DNA from: Bryopsis sp. KO-2023
Lineage: Eukaryota > Chlorophyta > Ulvophyceae > Bryopsidales > Bryopsidaceae
Assembly (NCBI GenBank): GCA_030272585.1
Contig: BSYQ01000015.1
Span: 1,054,001 to 1,118,000 of the forward strand
DNA: 64,000 nucleotides
Direction: 5' to 3'
The notes under the pieces were generated by a model. That model saw only the letters and a program-made list of their open reading frames with translations. It made no database searches and had not been told where the DNA came from. Numbering within the stretch: the stretch's first letter is position 1; each line of letters opens with the position of its first letter. A program made the position numbers and the translations under genes. Below are positions 10,807-23,494 of this stretch, in pieces.

Positions 10807-13016
10807 ATGAGCGCTCAGTTGCGGTGTGGTGCCGGTTGGAATCGAACGTTTTCGAGAATAGCGACCCATCGCTTGGCTTTCTCCCCAACAGCAGCAAAAC
10901 GGGGGTTGAAAAAGATGAAAGCGGTTGCTGGTGACGGTGATTTTACTTCTGTGGGGGTTTCCTGTTCGGAGGAGGGAAAATTACTGGCGATCAAAAAACA
11001 GCTGGAGAAGGTATGCAAAAGGAAATTCATAAAAAACATGGTGAAAACTCCACATTGATTTTTTTTTCTTGTGATTTTTTTTTGGTTTTTTTTCCCCACT
11101 AAGCAAAACTCTCTGAATAATTTTTTGGTGTGGAAGATAAAAATTTTGCCCACTGATCAGAAGAAATATGCCTGTGCCTTTCATCTTTTTTTTTTGTCCG
11201 GTTTTGAATGTGGTTCAGGATACAACCATCAGTAACGTTCGCTTTGATTTCTCCAACTCAGTTTTCCCGGCGGGCACCGCAGGACAAAGCAAATTCGATA
11301 TCAAAAGATATCACGAACAGCTTTCCACCTCCATTCTGGGGACTACCCTCCTGACGGCGGCCGAAATTCCGTCGACTCAAGATTTCCTTAGAAATTCAAT
11401 TTCAACGTGGCCTGATGGGACAGCCATCGTGGCAGACAGTCAAACCGCGGGCAAAGGTGATTACACTCAACTGGAATTGGCTTTCTAAAAAAGCTATGTG
11501 GTGGATTGATTCCTTCTTTTTTTTTCTGCCGCTGCCTTTTTTTTGAGATGTTTTTTGGGGGGATGTCTGGACAGGTCGAAGGGAAAACCAGTGGAGTTCT
11601 CCAGCGGGGTGTTTAATGTTCAGTTTTGTGAAATCGTTGCGAATTTCGGGAGGGCTGGCTCCGTTTCTTAATTACGTTGTGTGCTTGGCTATTGTGGAGG
11701 CGTTACAAGAAATTTCCCTCAACACATTTTCGGTAATTATCCAATTTTTTTCTGAATTTTTTTCGAATCCATTTCAACCCCAGTTCTTTGTAACTGAAAA
11801 AACATAACTGAAAAACCATCATCATCCCCAAAGGCTGCCGAGGTTTTTCAAAAATCTGTCAAAATGGGTTGCATCCTTGTGGAAGTCTTTTGAGTAGACC
11901 CCATTTCTGCCATTTCCGGAATATATGTTGCACATTTTATGTTGCGTTTGTGTTTTCTTTTTGGTGGAAAGGATTCGAGCGTGAAGTTTCGCATCAAGTG
12001 GCCCAACGACATATACTATGATGGATTGAAAATCGGAGGGGTGCTGCTGCATGCCAGTTGGAAATCCAGTGGGCTGGTGATGCACATTGGAGTCGGGCTG
12101 AACGTGTTCAACCGTCAGCCCACGATATGCCTGCACGATATCTTCTCGAAAAGTTCTCGAAAAGAGAAAAGTGAGGGGGGGTTGTTTTCGGAAGAGATCT
12201 TGGCTCGAGTGTTCAATCACATGGAATCGTTGTTCGAGGTAATTGCTTGAAAGGAAAAAAAATGAAACGGAGAAAGCAGTGCATGTTTAGATGGTCGAGA
12301 AGGCACCCAATCGCCATGACTGACATGGGGAGGGGGTGAAGTCCAGACTCTCCTCGGAGCGGTTCGCTTTTCCAGCGTTCTATAGGATTAGATCTACCGA
12401 GCAGAAGCGGAGAGATCTGAATTCTTTCGCCTCCGGGGGTTCTCCCGTAGCAAAAAAAGAGCTTTGAATATTGTTGTTTTGGTTTTTTGTTCATATCTTT
12501 TAGGATGAGGTTGATGCAGCTATGGGTGTTTTGGAGCCCGAACCGTTGATGGTCTAATGAAAAATCTCAATATTGTAGGATTTTTCTTTGGGAAAAATAA
12601 GCCCAACCTTGCTTTGTGCACCATTTTGTTTCATAGCTTCGAGATCTTTGATTTCGTTTAAGAAATGAGGATAAAAATATGGGAATTTTTTTGTTGCTTT
12701 TCATATTTTCATCTCACTCTTTTTTCCCCATCTAACTCTTTTTTTTTTCCGTCTCATTTAGATTATGGAAAGAGAAGGTTTCGGGCCTATGGAAGAGCGA
12801 TACCTCAAATATTGGCTCCATTCAGATCAATCTGTTCAAGTCAAATCGTCGGAGGAGGAAAAGGGAAGTGACACTGGCCCCATGTCAGTCACAATCAAAG
12901 GAATATCCCCACAAGGGTTTCTTTTGGCCGTGAGCGATGCTGGGGAAATGCTGGAGCTTCAACCTGACGGGAACAGCTTGGACATGATGCATGGCTTGAT
13001 ACATAGGAGGCTGTGA
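10807..13016 (+). CDS. HLCS: Biotin-protein ligase (holocarboxylase synthetase)
   Basis: Activates biotin to biotinyl-AMP and attaches it to the lysine of biotin-dependent carboxylases. Five exons, 10807-11010, 11219-11456, 11575-11732, 11972-12238 and 12762-13016, splice in frame to 373 aa. The nucleotide/biotin loop is GKGRRENQWSSPAGCLMFS. The catalytic-domain blocks IKWPNDIYYDGLKIGGVLL and GVGLNVFNRQPT follow. The C-terminal cap ends with the conserved PDGNSLDMMHGLI. The region before residue 41 (MSAQLRCGAG onward) is basic and acid-poor, so it may be an organelle transit peptide; an internal Met at 10918 could start a shorter cytosolic form. It converges with the VTC gene about 3.2 kb downstream. 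Confidence 0.93.
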
Positions 13017-16000
13017 GCTGTGGGTGCCAGGAATTGACACTTCATAGGAATTCATGAAGTTTTAAAATAGGATTCAGTGCAGCAGTGTGACACCACGAAT
13101 TCATTTCGTGTTTTGTCATTGCCACTATTAATGTGGGTTGTCAGTCTCAGCAAAACCGGCGGCAGTGTTGGGGAAGAGAATGGCCTAACAACTGTAACAT
13201 GTATCCCTCATTCCCGTGGTTGGTTCTCTGCATTGAACCTTCGCTTTTCCCCTGAGCTGTTACATTTTTTTCCAGGTCAAAGCAGACCAGGACGGGGGAA
13301 CTGCAAATCAACCCTTGCTCCCAGTAATGCTATGTGTTGTGAACCCAAGGGAGTTAAAACACACACTTTGAAATGATAGGGGAACTGAAAATCAACCCTT
13401 GCTCCAGTATTGTGTTGTGAACCCGAGAATGAAGCGAGGTGGTTGCAGTACAGATTGTACCTCTGGTATTGGTATTTTTTTCAGGACTCGAGATTTAGTA
13501 GGGGCTTCTCTATAACACTGCATTCACCCTGTGTTGTCCCTGTTGCATTGTGCTGTTTACACATGCTTTACGGCCATGCCCCCAAAGAACAGAATCATAC
13601 TTCGGAAGACAAGGAAATTCAAGCAGAAACAACTGTTGGACGACTTTTTGTGCTCCATCACGGCACCAGAAATTAAAAATCGTACCACCCTTTATATACT
13701 ACTGTTCTCTTTCCTGCATGAATCTCAAAAACAGACCCACAATCTGTTTATCTAATCTTCCCACCCCCTTTCCCCATCAACTGCAAGATGTACATAACTG
13801 CACGTTTTGAATACCTTTGCTGTCCAAAATCCCCCCCCCCATTTTTCATTTTTTTCATTGTTTTTTTTTTTGAAATAGAAGCCTAAATGCCTTAGATGGC
13901 ATGAAGCATACATAGTAACAAGAAAAAGAAAAAAAAAACTGCCTAACAAACTGACCAAGAAATAGTTTGTATATTCTTTTTGCTTTTTGCTCTTTGCGTT
14001 AATTCACGATAAGATCTCAACGCTCTACTCTAAACCTAATAAAAACCAACACCCCAACTCACAGTTTCATTTTTTTTGGTTGTTTCACAGATTCAGAGTC
14101 GATGTTTTTTCACTGGATACCGTTAAATAACTCTTTTTTTTTCGAGGTTTATTCCTCCCAAGTTTTTTTTTCACCATTTTTCCCAAAGAGTATCTTTCTC
14201 TGTTTTTTTGTCTTTTTTTCAGTTCCACCTCAGTCTAGACGACCCCATAAAAAAAAAGCATTACTAACCGGAGAGGGGGGGGGGTGTTCTGGGGAGGGGG
14301 AGGGGAAAGCCCATGGTTACATATTCTTGAAAGTTTGATTGAAACAACTCCACTCTTAGGAAAAAAAAAACGCTCACAACCCAACACCCTTCCGAAAGCA
14401 AGGGGGCTAAGAAAAACAAATTCCGGGTTAAATCCCACCTACTAATTTTTTTTCTCGCTCCCACTCCTTTCCCAAGCTTCCCCCTTGGAAATAAGAATTG
14501 ATAACATCACTGCAGACAGTATCAAATCTAAATTTTTTCCCAGAGGAAAACAGAAACTCTCCACCAGAAAAAAAAACCCACCAAAAGCTCAACTTCCAAA
14601 ATTACAGACGAGCCCTGAGCTAGGTTCTTTTTTTTTCCTTGTCATGCCACATTCGCTTGCTGAAAAGTACCAATAAAATATCACTCTTTTTTCTCTCCTG
14701 GCAAGAAATCAGTTAATGCTCCTCACTTTTTTTTTGGATTGAAGAAACGAGATACCTCGTCGATTTGTATATATAAATACATACACGTACATATGGCATC
14801 TTTACGTCCCCTTGGGAAATAGAAAACTTCCAGCTGGACCAGTTCTCTACTTCTAATTTTTTTCAAGCTTTTTCCGCCAACTCTGGGTTGGAAAAAATCA
14901 GACAATTGGTAATGCTTAACAAGACCCCTTGTTTTGTTGTTTTTCTTGTTTTCCCCCTTCCTTTCGGAGGGCTCTTTTTTTTCCCCCCTCCAGAAACTCG
15001 TCCTCTCCCCAAAACTCCTTTTTTTTAATCATCGGTTTGCCAGAAACCGAGGTACAGTCACATCTGCCATCTTAGATTTTGGTTTTTTTTCGCTACTCGT
15101 TTCTTGCATCCCAGAAAGGAGGAGATAAAAATAGAACAAAGAATGAGCAGATGTAACAAACAATTAAAACTAAACTCCATGCACACATACAAGAAAGAGA
15201 AGAAAAAAAAATAATCGGAAAAAAAAAACGAGCCCACATCGGGGACGTTAGCATTTTCCTTTGCAATTTTTTTTTCTTCCTGTCAAAAGTGCAACGCTGC
15301 CCAAAAACCCTCTTTCCAAAACTTGGTTTTTTCACACCCCCCCCCAAAGTCACTATTATTTCTCTATCAAGAATAAGCAACTGGGGTTCCCCTCCCCCAA
15401 AGCCCTTAACCGCTCAATATCCTTTTCTTTTCAACTGCTCACCTAACCTTTTTCTTCTTAACCCCATCCCCCCCCAAAAAAACCCCCAAAAGAACCCTAC
15501 ATCAGCTATTCTCTTTTTCCTCCCCAAGTTCCTCTGGGTGGATTTTTTTTTCCGAAACTGAGGCTTTTTTTTGCTTTTATGTCAATAAACATATAAGTAT
15601 ATATATTTCTTAATAATACCTATTATATACCTATTGGGTGGAATACAGAAGGTTGATCACAGGCACATAGAGCAACTGATACAGATGCTCTCTCTTTTTT
15701 TCTTTTTTCTGGATAAATATCCAACAATTGCTTTAAAAAAAACCTCGAAGCATCACTCTCTCTCTCACTCTTTATTTGTCACGTGTGTAATTGCAGTCAG
15801 CTTCCCTCCCTCTCACACTTTTTTTTTTCACGCACTCATCCTTTTGGGTTAAAAATCCCCAAGAAGCCATTTTTTTGCCCACCCTCCCCCAAAACCCCTC
15901 CCCAACAAAAAAAAAGGAAACACTGCAAGAGCTCCATCACCCAATAACACAAACTTGCTTCCATTCCGAAACGCCCCCTCCCCATTCTTGTTCTTAAAAT

Positions 16001-16223
16001 GAAATTTTGAAAGCAGAAAAAGAAAAACAAAACAAAAAAACATAGCTGACGAACAATACAGGCAGAGCACGTATAAAAACAGAATAAAAGAAAAAAAAAG
16101 GGGAAATAAGGAAAGGGGGGGGGGAGGAATGCAAACTTCCACAATCATACAGAAGTCCCCTCCACCCCCACCCCCCCTTCCCAATAATTAGCGAAACAAG
16201 CTGTTTTAATTGGGGAGACAGTA
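13017..16223. other. Low-complexity intergenic region
   Basis: This 3.2-kb stretch lies between the 3' ends of the converging biotin ligase and VTC genes. It is dominated by T, A, C and G runs. The open frames (up to about 110 aa) are low-complexity Phe/Lys/Pro-rich shadows without a domain. Positions 13310-13430 contain a short imperfect direct repeat (ATCAACCCTTGCTCC and TGTGTTGTGAACCC each occur twice). No RNA gene was seen. Confidence 0.6.
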
Positions 16224-19200
16224 TCAGCCCCCACTGTAGGTCAACGAAACGATAAATGCAATAATCAGGACCACCACCAGTAATGCAGTCAATAGAGCTG
16301 GGCCCCTCTGATCATCGTAGCGGACGTTATCTCTCCTCAATATTTGTATCGAACGCTTTCGAAACATGTAGAGTGAGTAGAGCATAAGGACCAACGCTAC
16401 GGGGGCAATTAACGCTCCGGAAATCTGGTCAAAATCATGTCAAAAATTTTACCTTAATACTAAGCGGACAAGTTCAATGAGGGGAAAAAAAAAAATCGAT
16501 TGAAAAATGCAACAGAAAATTATATTTCAAAAAAGAAAAGAAAAATAGCGAGACGGTTTAAAAATGCACAGAAAACTATAACTGAAAAAAAAAGAAAAAA
16601 AGGCGAGTCGGTTTTCATAATCCAACAGAAAATTATCATTCAAGTTGAAAGCTGTGCCCACCTTTGCTCCATTACAGGTGGGTTTTACGGAGCCATCGGC
16701 ATTTGTGCATTTCGATGGTTGGGCTCCTCCCCCAGGTCCAGCCATTCCCCCAAAGGACCCTCCATCCAACAGGGACAGCCCCATGAACATCACCATCACA
16801 GCGATCGTCAGCCAAGAAAGAAAAGTCCTTTCGTTTGCGAAAAAGGTCTTGGGTTCGATCCTCGTTCTGACGAGAGCTTGTGCTCTTGCTGGATCCACAC
16901 CGCTCTCCAGGGTCGATTGCAAAGGCCGTCCCTCATCTGGGGAAAAAACAAACACACATCGCATTAAAACAGAGGCTTCTGTCTTAAGAATATCAGGGAT
17001 TTTTTGTCAAATCATGAGTTTAGTGTTTGTACATCGACAGTGCAATGGATGCATGGGTTGATCTGGACCATCAAAAAGGAAGTTGCATTTTTCACAATCA
17101 ATTGGGAAAAGGGGAGGGGGGGGGGGGGGGGTTGGTAATGCTTCTGTTACTAAGATACAATTAATGATCGAAACATTTCCTCAAGGGGAAAAGAAAACAT
17201 CGAAAAATCATTACTATTATTTTTTTTGTCTTTCTTTCTAATTTCCCCCCCTTTCGTTTTTGGTATCTTTAAAGCTGTCTCACACCTGATCCACGGCCCC
17301 AGGGGAAAAGCCCTCTCCGTTTCTTTTGATTATGGTCATGAAGCCCTGCTGCCCTCCCTCTTTGGGCGGACGTATAGTGTATCTTGCTGAGTCGCTTGGC
17401 TGAGTACGGGTTCGAGGTGCTTTCTTGAATAGTTGACCTCATTCGGGACCTCATTTCGTCGGAAGGCACCACCACCACCTCGCTCACCACAGTCGAGTGG
17501 TTGGGTATAGTGCAACGCGTGGAGACCTGAAAGCAGCAGGGTTGAAAATTGATGGATCGGCTGGAAAGTCCAAAGCTTGCAACATGTAAATAAGAAAAAA
17601 AACTGACTAATAAATATAAATAATACAAAAATTAATTATCACCCTGTTTAATCCATTTGCTGGTGCATGCAACATCTTTCCTCCTTTTTTCTTTTTTTTT
17701 CAGGGGATTTTCTGAAGTGAAATCACGAGCACATGGTTTTCAGACGTTCTAAAACAGCACCTGCATTTTTTGCGGGTTGCTTGGACCTTGGGAGGGTGCC
17801 GGACCCTTTTGGATGGCTTCAGGGAAAAGAAACGGTGCTGCACCCTGAAAACCACAGCCCACATAAACAACCAAAAACCACAGACAAACTCATACAAACC
17901 ATCCCTTTTGATAGAGCATCCTTTGCTTGTTTTTCACGAGAAGCAGAACCCCACCTTATCGTATTTATCAGAAGAATCCGCCATTTCCTCCAGCGTCGCG
18001 GGGGTCATGTGCCCCTCCCCATCGGGCAAAAACCAAAACGGGGTGTTGCGAACCTTATCCCCAAACAGCAGCGAGCTCCCATGCAGAAATTTCGAAAACT
18101 TGGGTACCTCCACGATCATCCCCGAATCTAAAATGTTCTGAACCCAGGGTGGGGGCTCCTCCTGAGCCAATTTGATTTCGAAAACGGCATAAGGGAAGTG
18201 AATGACATCGCACTCATCCAGTCCCTCCCTCATGTCTCGGCACCACTCCCCTTTTGCACGTGGGGCGTTCTTTTCTCGGATCATGCGGAGGTGGGTGTCG
18301 AGGGACATGCGGACCTCGTTTGAGCTGGATTCTTGGAAGGCGATACGGCGATATTCGGTGCGCAAGTTAGGCTCCTGAAAAAGAAGAGGATCAGAAAAAA
18401 AGAAATAAATCCCTTGCTTCATTTTCTGGGGGGTTTGTATGGATATGGTGGGGGTGGGGGGGGTGCAAATGTGTTGGGCTTCCCCGAGCATGTTCAGCAG
18501 CTGAAGCTTCTTCAATGGGTTTCTCAGTTTTTGTTTATGAGGGGTGGTTTCAATACAGCCAGCGGAAAATTGTTGCGTCCAAAAAAAAAAAAAAAAAAAA
18601 AAGGGATAAGAAAATTAGTGGAGGCATATCGACCCTACCTCGTTGACTACACGTTTCTGGATATCCCTGAGCAACTCTGCTTGACTGGTGTCTTCTTTCA
18701 GTCCGGGGACCATTTCCCCTTTCAACATGGGAAAGACTTGTGGTGCTGGAAGAGGGGCTCGCTCCTGAAACCACCCAACACACGCTCATCCACTTTATCC
18801 AGCTTTCCAAAATTGGCCAAGAGTAATACAGGTTTTGAGTGACACCAGTGGTTTTTTCCAAAAGCACCAACAAAGCAGAATCAATGGCATAGACATAGCC
18901 AGCATGAGGAACTTGGGGGGGGGGGGGGGGGCAATAAACAAAACTGGGGAGCGCTCAGAAAAACAAAACACCCCTACAATTTCTTTTTTATTTATTTATT
19001 TTGTTTCTTTTTTTTTTTTTTTTTTTTTGGGGGGGGGTTGCACCAAAAAATCTTGTGGGGGCATCCATGTATACATTTCCCCCCCCCCCCCCCCCCCCTC
19101 CCAGCTACACCTATGACTGACAGCAGAAGCCACACCTTGACACTGGTCTCTCCAGTCCAACTGTCCTTGTGAACCTTCCTTTCGATGAAAATGGTGTCAT

Positions 19201-21306
19201 CCATAGCAAACCTCTGCTTCCCATACCATCTAAATCTGACCAAAGAAGCCCCATGCTCCCTCCTCAAACGCTCATGGTAAGTCCCCAGCACATTGTCGTC
19301 AAAATACACCGACGAAATGAGGTTCCAATCCGTCAATTTCTGTTCTTTCAGCAAGGACAGCCTCCGCATGGCGCTCTTCCTCTCCTTATCTTTTCCGTAA
19401 ATCAGAATGGGCAAGTGTTTGATCACCTCGCTTTTCAGCCGGAGCACGTCAGCAGGGTGCACCCAGTACTTGGTCGTTTTCCTCTCGAATTTGTCAGGGG
19501 CATTCCACACGGCGTCCGCCCCCACGGAGCGATTTCTGACTTGCCTTATTTTGCAGTAAGCATCGCTGAGACCCACCAGGATGGGATCGTAGTGGATGCC
19601 CGTCATGAGGTAATTTTCCATTGCTTGCAGGTAGGCCGGGGAAACTTGGCCCAGGGAATTCAGGCGTTGCTCGCCACCCAGGGGATCCCCGGAGGCGATG
19701 GCCAAATCGTGCTGTTGTGCTAGGAAGGCTGCTGCGATTACGTTTTGACGAAGGAACTCATCCAGCAAAATGACGTTTTCCCCTGATAGACAAAGGTAAA
19801 TTCAAGGTAATTCAATGGCAGCGAAACAGGAGACCGCAAAAGTGCAGTAATAGTAGCAGTACAAATTTAAGTTTTAATTTCTTATTCTTTTTACACACTT
19901 CAAAAATTTAATTTTGTTTTCTATTTTTTTATTTTTTATTTTTTTGGGGGGGGTGCCTAAGAGGGAAATACAAAGCCGAAAACCAACAATACCAAATGCA
20001 CTCTGTTTGAATAAACAATAAAATATAGCTGATTTGATTTTTTTTAAGGGCAAAAATCGACCAGACTGAACCCATCTGTATGTACCAATCTCATCGCAGT
20101 CAATGTTCAGGGCATCCAGAGCTTCCAATGGAATGCTGTCTTCTCGTATCGATTTTGGGGACTTGAAGTTTGATTTCCATTTGCTGACGGTCTCTGTGAT
20201 GCCCCCCAGACTGACCCAGACCTCTTCCCCAAACGTTTCAACAAAGCGACGAACTCGGTCGAGCTCCCTCTCCAGAGCTTCAATGAAGTAACCCGGAGGG
20301 ACTTGCTTTTCTCGACTGGAAGAAAAAAAAAAAAAGATTCCGCTCAAATCACCAAAGAAAGAAAAAAACAGAAAACTAAAGAAAATTAAAGAAAGCTGCA
20401 CAGCATAAGGAGAAGATACAAAAAAACCTCGACGTTTCGCAGCCTGTTCAATTACTGCAGATCCTCAGAAAAAGAAAAAACTGATATTGCAATTCAATCT
20501 AATCTCAACCCCACACCAACCGACTTTCAATTTCCCAGCTATATCAAACTTCATTGAATAATTGCCAGCATTTCAGCCTACCATTTTTCCTAGTAATAAA
20601 AAAAACACCACCAGAAAACGATGCAACACAAATCCCCTGGTTTTCTGCATTTTTCAGTGCAAAATAATAAAAATAATAATCTTACCCTGCTGTTCCCTTC
20701 CTGCCATTTGCGGTCCTGTTATGGACGCATCTCAAAATGTATTTCACGGTTTGGCAATGATCTGGCCTTTCGCAGCCGCCCTTACTTCGAAACTGTTCTA
20801 TATCTTCCTTCGAGATCTGCTCCAAATGGCTGACACGAACATACACGTTGCGAAACTGGGGAATTGCCTGCAATTGTCAGAAAAAAAAACAGTACCCTTC
20901 AAAAAACCTGGTGAAACCGGCTGCTGTGCTTTGCAAAAAACTATTTTTCTGGAGTGCTGCTGCAGGGGGCTTCAGTTGCATCGACATCAGACACACCTTT
21001 CATATTTTTTTTTTCTTTCAAACTTAAAAATTTGACACCCACTGTATCAACAGCTGTGCTGACTTCAATGAAGCACTATCTCAACGAAGGGTAAAAAAAC
21101 TCATAAACAACTCAAAACACGATCTATTGGGCTGCTCAAACAGCAAAAAAAACACCCACAGAAGATGAACCTGATAAACACCCCCTAATTAAATTGCTCC
21201 ATTCGAAGCAGGAAATGCCAACACCTCGATATCTAGCGGAAATTTAGCGTCGAATTCATGCCTATGAACAGCGGACCTGTTGTTGCATGTGCTCGTTCAA
21301 GACCAT
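16224..21306 (-). CDS. VTC4: SPX-VTC-DUF202 polyphosphate polymerase (Vtc4-like)
   Basis: Catalytic subunit type of the vacuolar transporter chaperone, which makes polyphosphate from ATP and passes it into acidic vacuoles. Nine exons, 21277-21306, 20686-20867, 20086-20315, 19136-19782, 18639-18764, 17955-18374, 17286-17526, 16662-16936 and 16224-16424, give 783 aa with every phase matching. The catalytic tunnel is intact: [53 protein letters not shown] and [10 protein letters not shown]. The end is a three-helix DUF202 domain ([16 protein letters not shown]; two further helices in the last exon). The N-terminal SPX fold is recognisable ([19 protein letters not shown]) but its phosphate-binding lysines are replaced (see findings). 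The start Met was chosen by alignment with the SPX N-terminus; the frame stays open for about 32 codons upstream, so a longer form is possible. Confidence 0.93.
18888..19115. mobile_element. Possible decayed relative of the 2215-2382 MITE
   Basis: The right end, 19100-19115, is the complement of CATAGGTGTAGCTGGG, which differs from the terminal repeat of the element at 2215 only by transitions. A candidate left end at 18888 (CATAGACATAGCCAG) also differs mainly by transitions. The interior has long G and C runs, as in the first element. No target duplication is visible, so this is a weak call. It lies in a VTC intron. Confidence 0.35.
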
Positions 21307-22792
21307 ATTGGAATCGCCACGAAGTCCCGCTGATTTTTCACGAGACTGCAGATCTTTCAGGAATTTCTTTTCTTTCAGTTTCTTTTTTTTTTCTTCGTCT
21401 TTCTAAGCTCGCCACATCGGAGGTCTGAGGGATCACCAAGTGCTGCACACGATCAATACCAGACTCCTTTTTTTTCTAAGGTCGCTGGTGTCCTTTTTTT
21501 TCTGTTTTTTTTTCCTATTCCGAAGCACGGGCTCGCTCCGTCTTCAAAGATCTAATCGGCGCGGGAAAAAAAAGCAGCGATCGAAATTCCACCTGGCGAA
21601 AAAAAAAAAAGAAGTTGCTTGTGTTTTCTTTCTTTTCTTTTTTTCAGGTTTCCCTCAGACGCAACGAGTGCGTTGTTTTCTTTTTTTCGGACGGCATGGA
21701 GTGAAAGCCGCTGTTCTTCCAAGTGATCGCTGGAATCGCGGTCACGATGGAACGGACGTGACATGCTAGGCTGGAGAAGGAAACGTTGTTGCGCGAAAAC
21801 GAAAACGAATCGCTTCGACAACTCCCAGAAGAAGAGCCCCAGTCCGCTCGGATCGGTTTGCTTGCCGATGGCGGCGGCGCTCTGGGGTCCAGCATGTCCA
21901 GCGCAATGCAAGGAAACGAGCGTAAACTGAGGTGGCGGCGGGGGACGGCAGGGCTGAACGACCCGTGTGGAAAAACGTAAAGCGCAAACGATTTCTCGGA
22001 GTGCTCCTCTTTCCAGAGTCTTTCCAGAGCATTTGCTCATTCTCGGCATGGACAAAAATTGCAGTATTTCAGCATGAAGAAGGGGGGTCCTTCCCCCGCC
22101 AGTCATAAAAACTCCACAGTTGAGAAGAGTGGTGAGCAATGGGGTGGGAACTTTCCAATCTTAGAGCTTCACAGCAATGTTCTACTCTTGCTGCATTTCT
22201 TTGCTTTTGGTTTATTGAACTCACTCCTAGGAGAAAGGGTGAAATTGTGAAAGGGTGAAAGGCAGCCATTGCGCGGATTGGGGTGCAACCCAGGGAGTTG
22301 CAACCCAACAATTCGAACAATGACACGTGACACGGCTGATTTCGTCATTATCCATTTCTGGTACTTGAAGCAGGTCAAAATCATTCACATAAAATCGTAC
22401 ACTCCCTGACTCCGATCCCATTTCTAGGACTGTGTTTTGAAAACAAACGAGGGGGGTGCAGATTCGTTTGGACATTGTAACGTGCCAGTCAGACTGTTGG
22501 GAGTTGAAGGGGGGGCTTTGATACTGTGATGGCTGGCTTGATGGAATGAGACGAAGTGGGTAGGATATTGCAGCAGCCATAAAGTTCAACATACTTGAGA
22601 GAGGAGCTACCTCCTCTGGCATGTGCAATTTTGATTCTCAACAACACAATCCGGGACCGACATACGTTCAACACATCAGCGTTTTGCGATTCTGTCATGC
22701 GAGATAATACAGCCGACAATGCTGGATTCGATAAGACTGCTTTGCTTCGTTGCTCTCTCTTTCTGAGACGACGTCGGCTGAAGCTTGGAACG
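21307..22792. other. Spacer between divergent VTC and F-box-like genes
   Basis: This should hold both promoters. Minus-strand open frames at 21552-22139 (195 aa) and 22227-22622 (about 131 aa) have fairly ordinary amino-acid composition, but no domain that I recognise and no clear splice chain. They are recorded here and not called as genes. A plus-strand stretch at 21840-21960 is unusually GC-rich for a non-coding part of this window. Confidence 0.45.
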
Positions 22793-23494
22793 ATGGATTC
22801 CAGCGACCAACGTGAATATGGTGGTACGTTCTTTTAGGAAACGAAACGAACCAGAGCTCGGCCACTTTGTTTTCTGGGCGACGCTTCTTTTGTGGAGGGT
22901 TTTTAGAGAGAGAGCTGGTTTGCTTTCGCCGTATGTGAAGCCGTCGTGGAAACGTTCGTCAAGCGCAGTCGGAGAACGGTGGCGGCCTTGAAAACCGCTT
23001 TAACGAACGGCAATCCGGCGGAATCCCTCCCTCCCCTTCCTCCAGACGTCGTTCTCAGAATACTCGACGCGGCGGAGTACTGGTGTTGCGTCGAAAAACG
23101 ATGCGAGTCGTCTATTCGAGGGCAAAATATGAACTTTCGAATTTTCAGACTTGGCCCAATTCCTGGCCAACCAAAGAGAATCGAACTGAGAGTGGAATCG
23201 CACGACCAAGGGTGGTCGAGTCACTCCCTTGCGAAGCGGGGGGTTTTCGCATGGGGCGGGGTTGATGTGATCGACGGAAACGGGCGATCGAAACTGGGAG
23301 ATAGGCCTCCAGTTTTCGCCAACGTCCACGCCGACAGCGATTGGCACATCCACGACGTATCTTTCGATCATGACCAGGGGTTCATGAGATTTTTGGGCCA
23401 GGGTGACAGTGTGGAGCTCCGCCTTCGGTCGATGCGTCCTTCGCAAAAAATCTTTGTTCGCTCGGCGAGAATGGCGTTGTACTTTCAGCAGTGA
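22793..23494 (+). CDS. F-box-like protein of unknown function
   Basis: Two-exon model 22793-22823 and 22941-23494, 194 aa; the large exon is open but has no ATG before its conserved part, and this small first exon (MDSSDQREYG) fits in phase with a GTACGT donor. An F-box-like helix, LPPLPPDVVLRILDAAEYW, is followed by ELRVESHDQGWSSH and, near the end, a block with DSVELRLRSM and VRSARMALYF. The same order (P-x-x-hydrophobic-x-x-IL-x-x-AEYW, then DQGWSS, then a GD...LRLR...A.V.Y end) is known to me from uncharacterised fungal proteins. F-box proteins usually recruit substrates to SCF ubiquitin ligases; that role is inference. It converges with the Myb gene. The first exon is tentative. Confidence 0.6.

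Noticed and set aside
12505..12557. Possible alternative last exon of the biotin ligase (DEVDAAMGVL..., stop at 12555)
   Set aside because: In phase after an AG, but it would remove the conserved C-terminal cap domain, which is intact in the exon at 12762-13016.
17110..19100. Long G and C homopolymers (up to about 20 nt) as possible G-quadruplex elements
   Set aside because: Uninterrupted homopolymers of this kind occur in introns all over the window, and their lengths may be affected by sequencing; no specific signal beyond composition.
19784..20085. Suspected missing SPX exon with the lysine helix
   Set aside because: First suspected because the lysine cluster seemed absent. The flanking exons join in phase and the helix itself is present at the start of the next exon with lysines replaced, so no exon is missing.
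21552..22139. 195-aa minus-strand open frame
   Set aside because: Open in two frames over the same DNA, no domain, ends in low-complexity Phe/Ser; probably chance openness in a GC-richer spacer.
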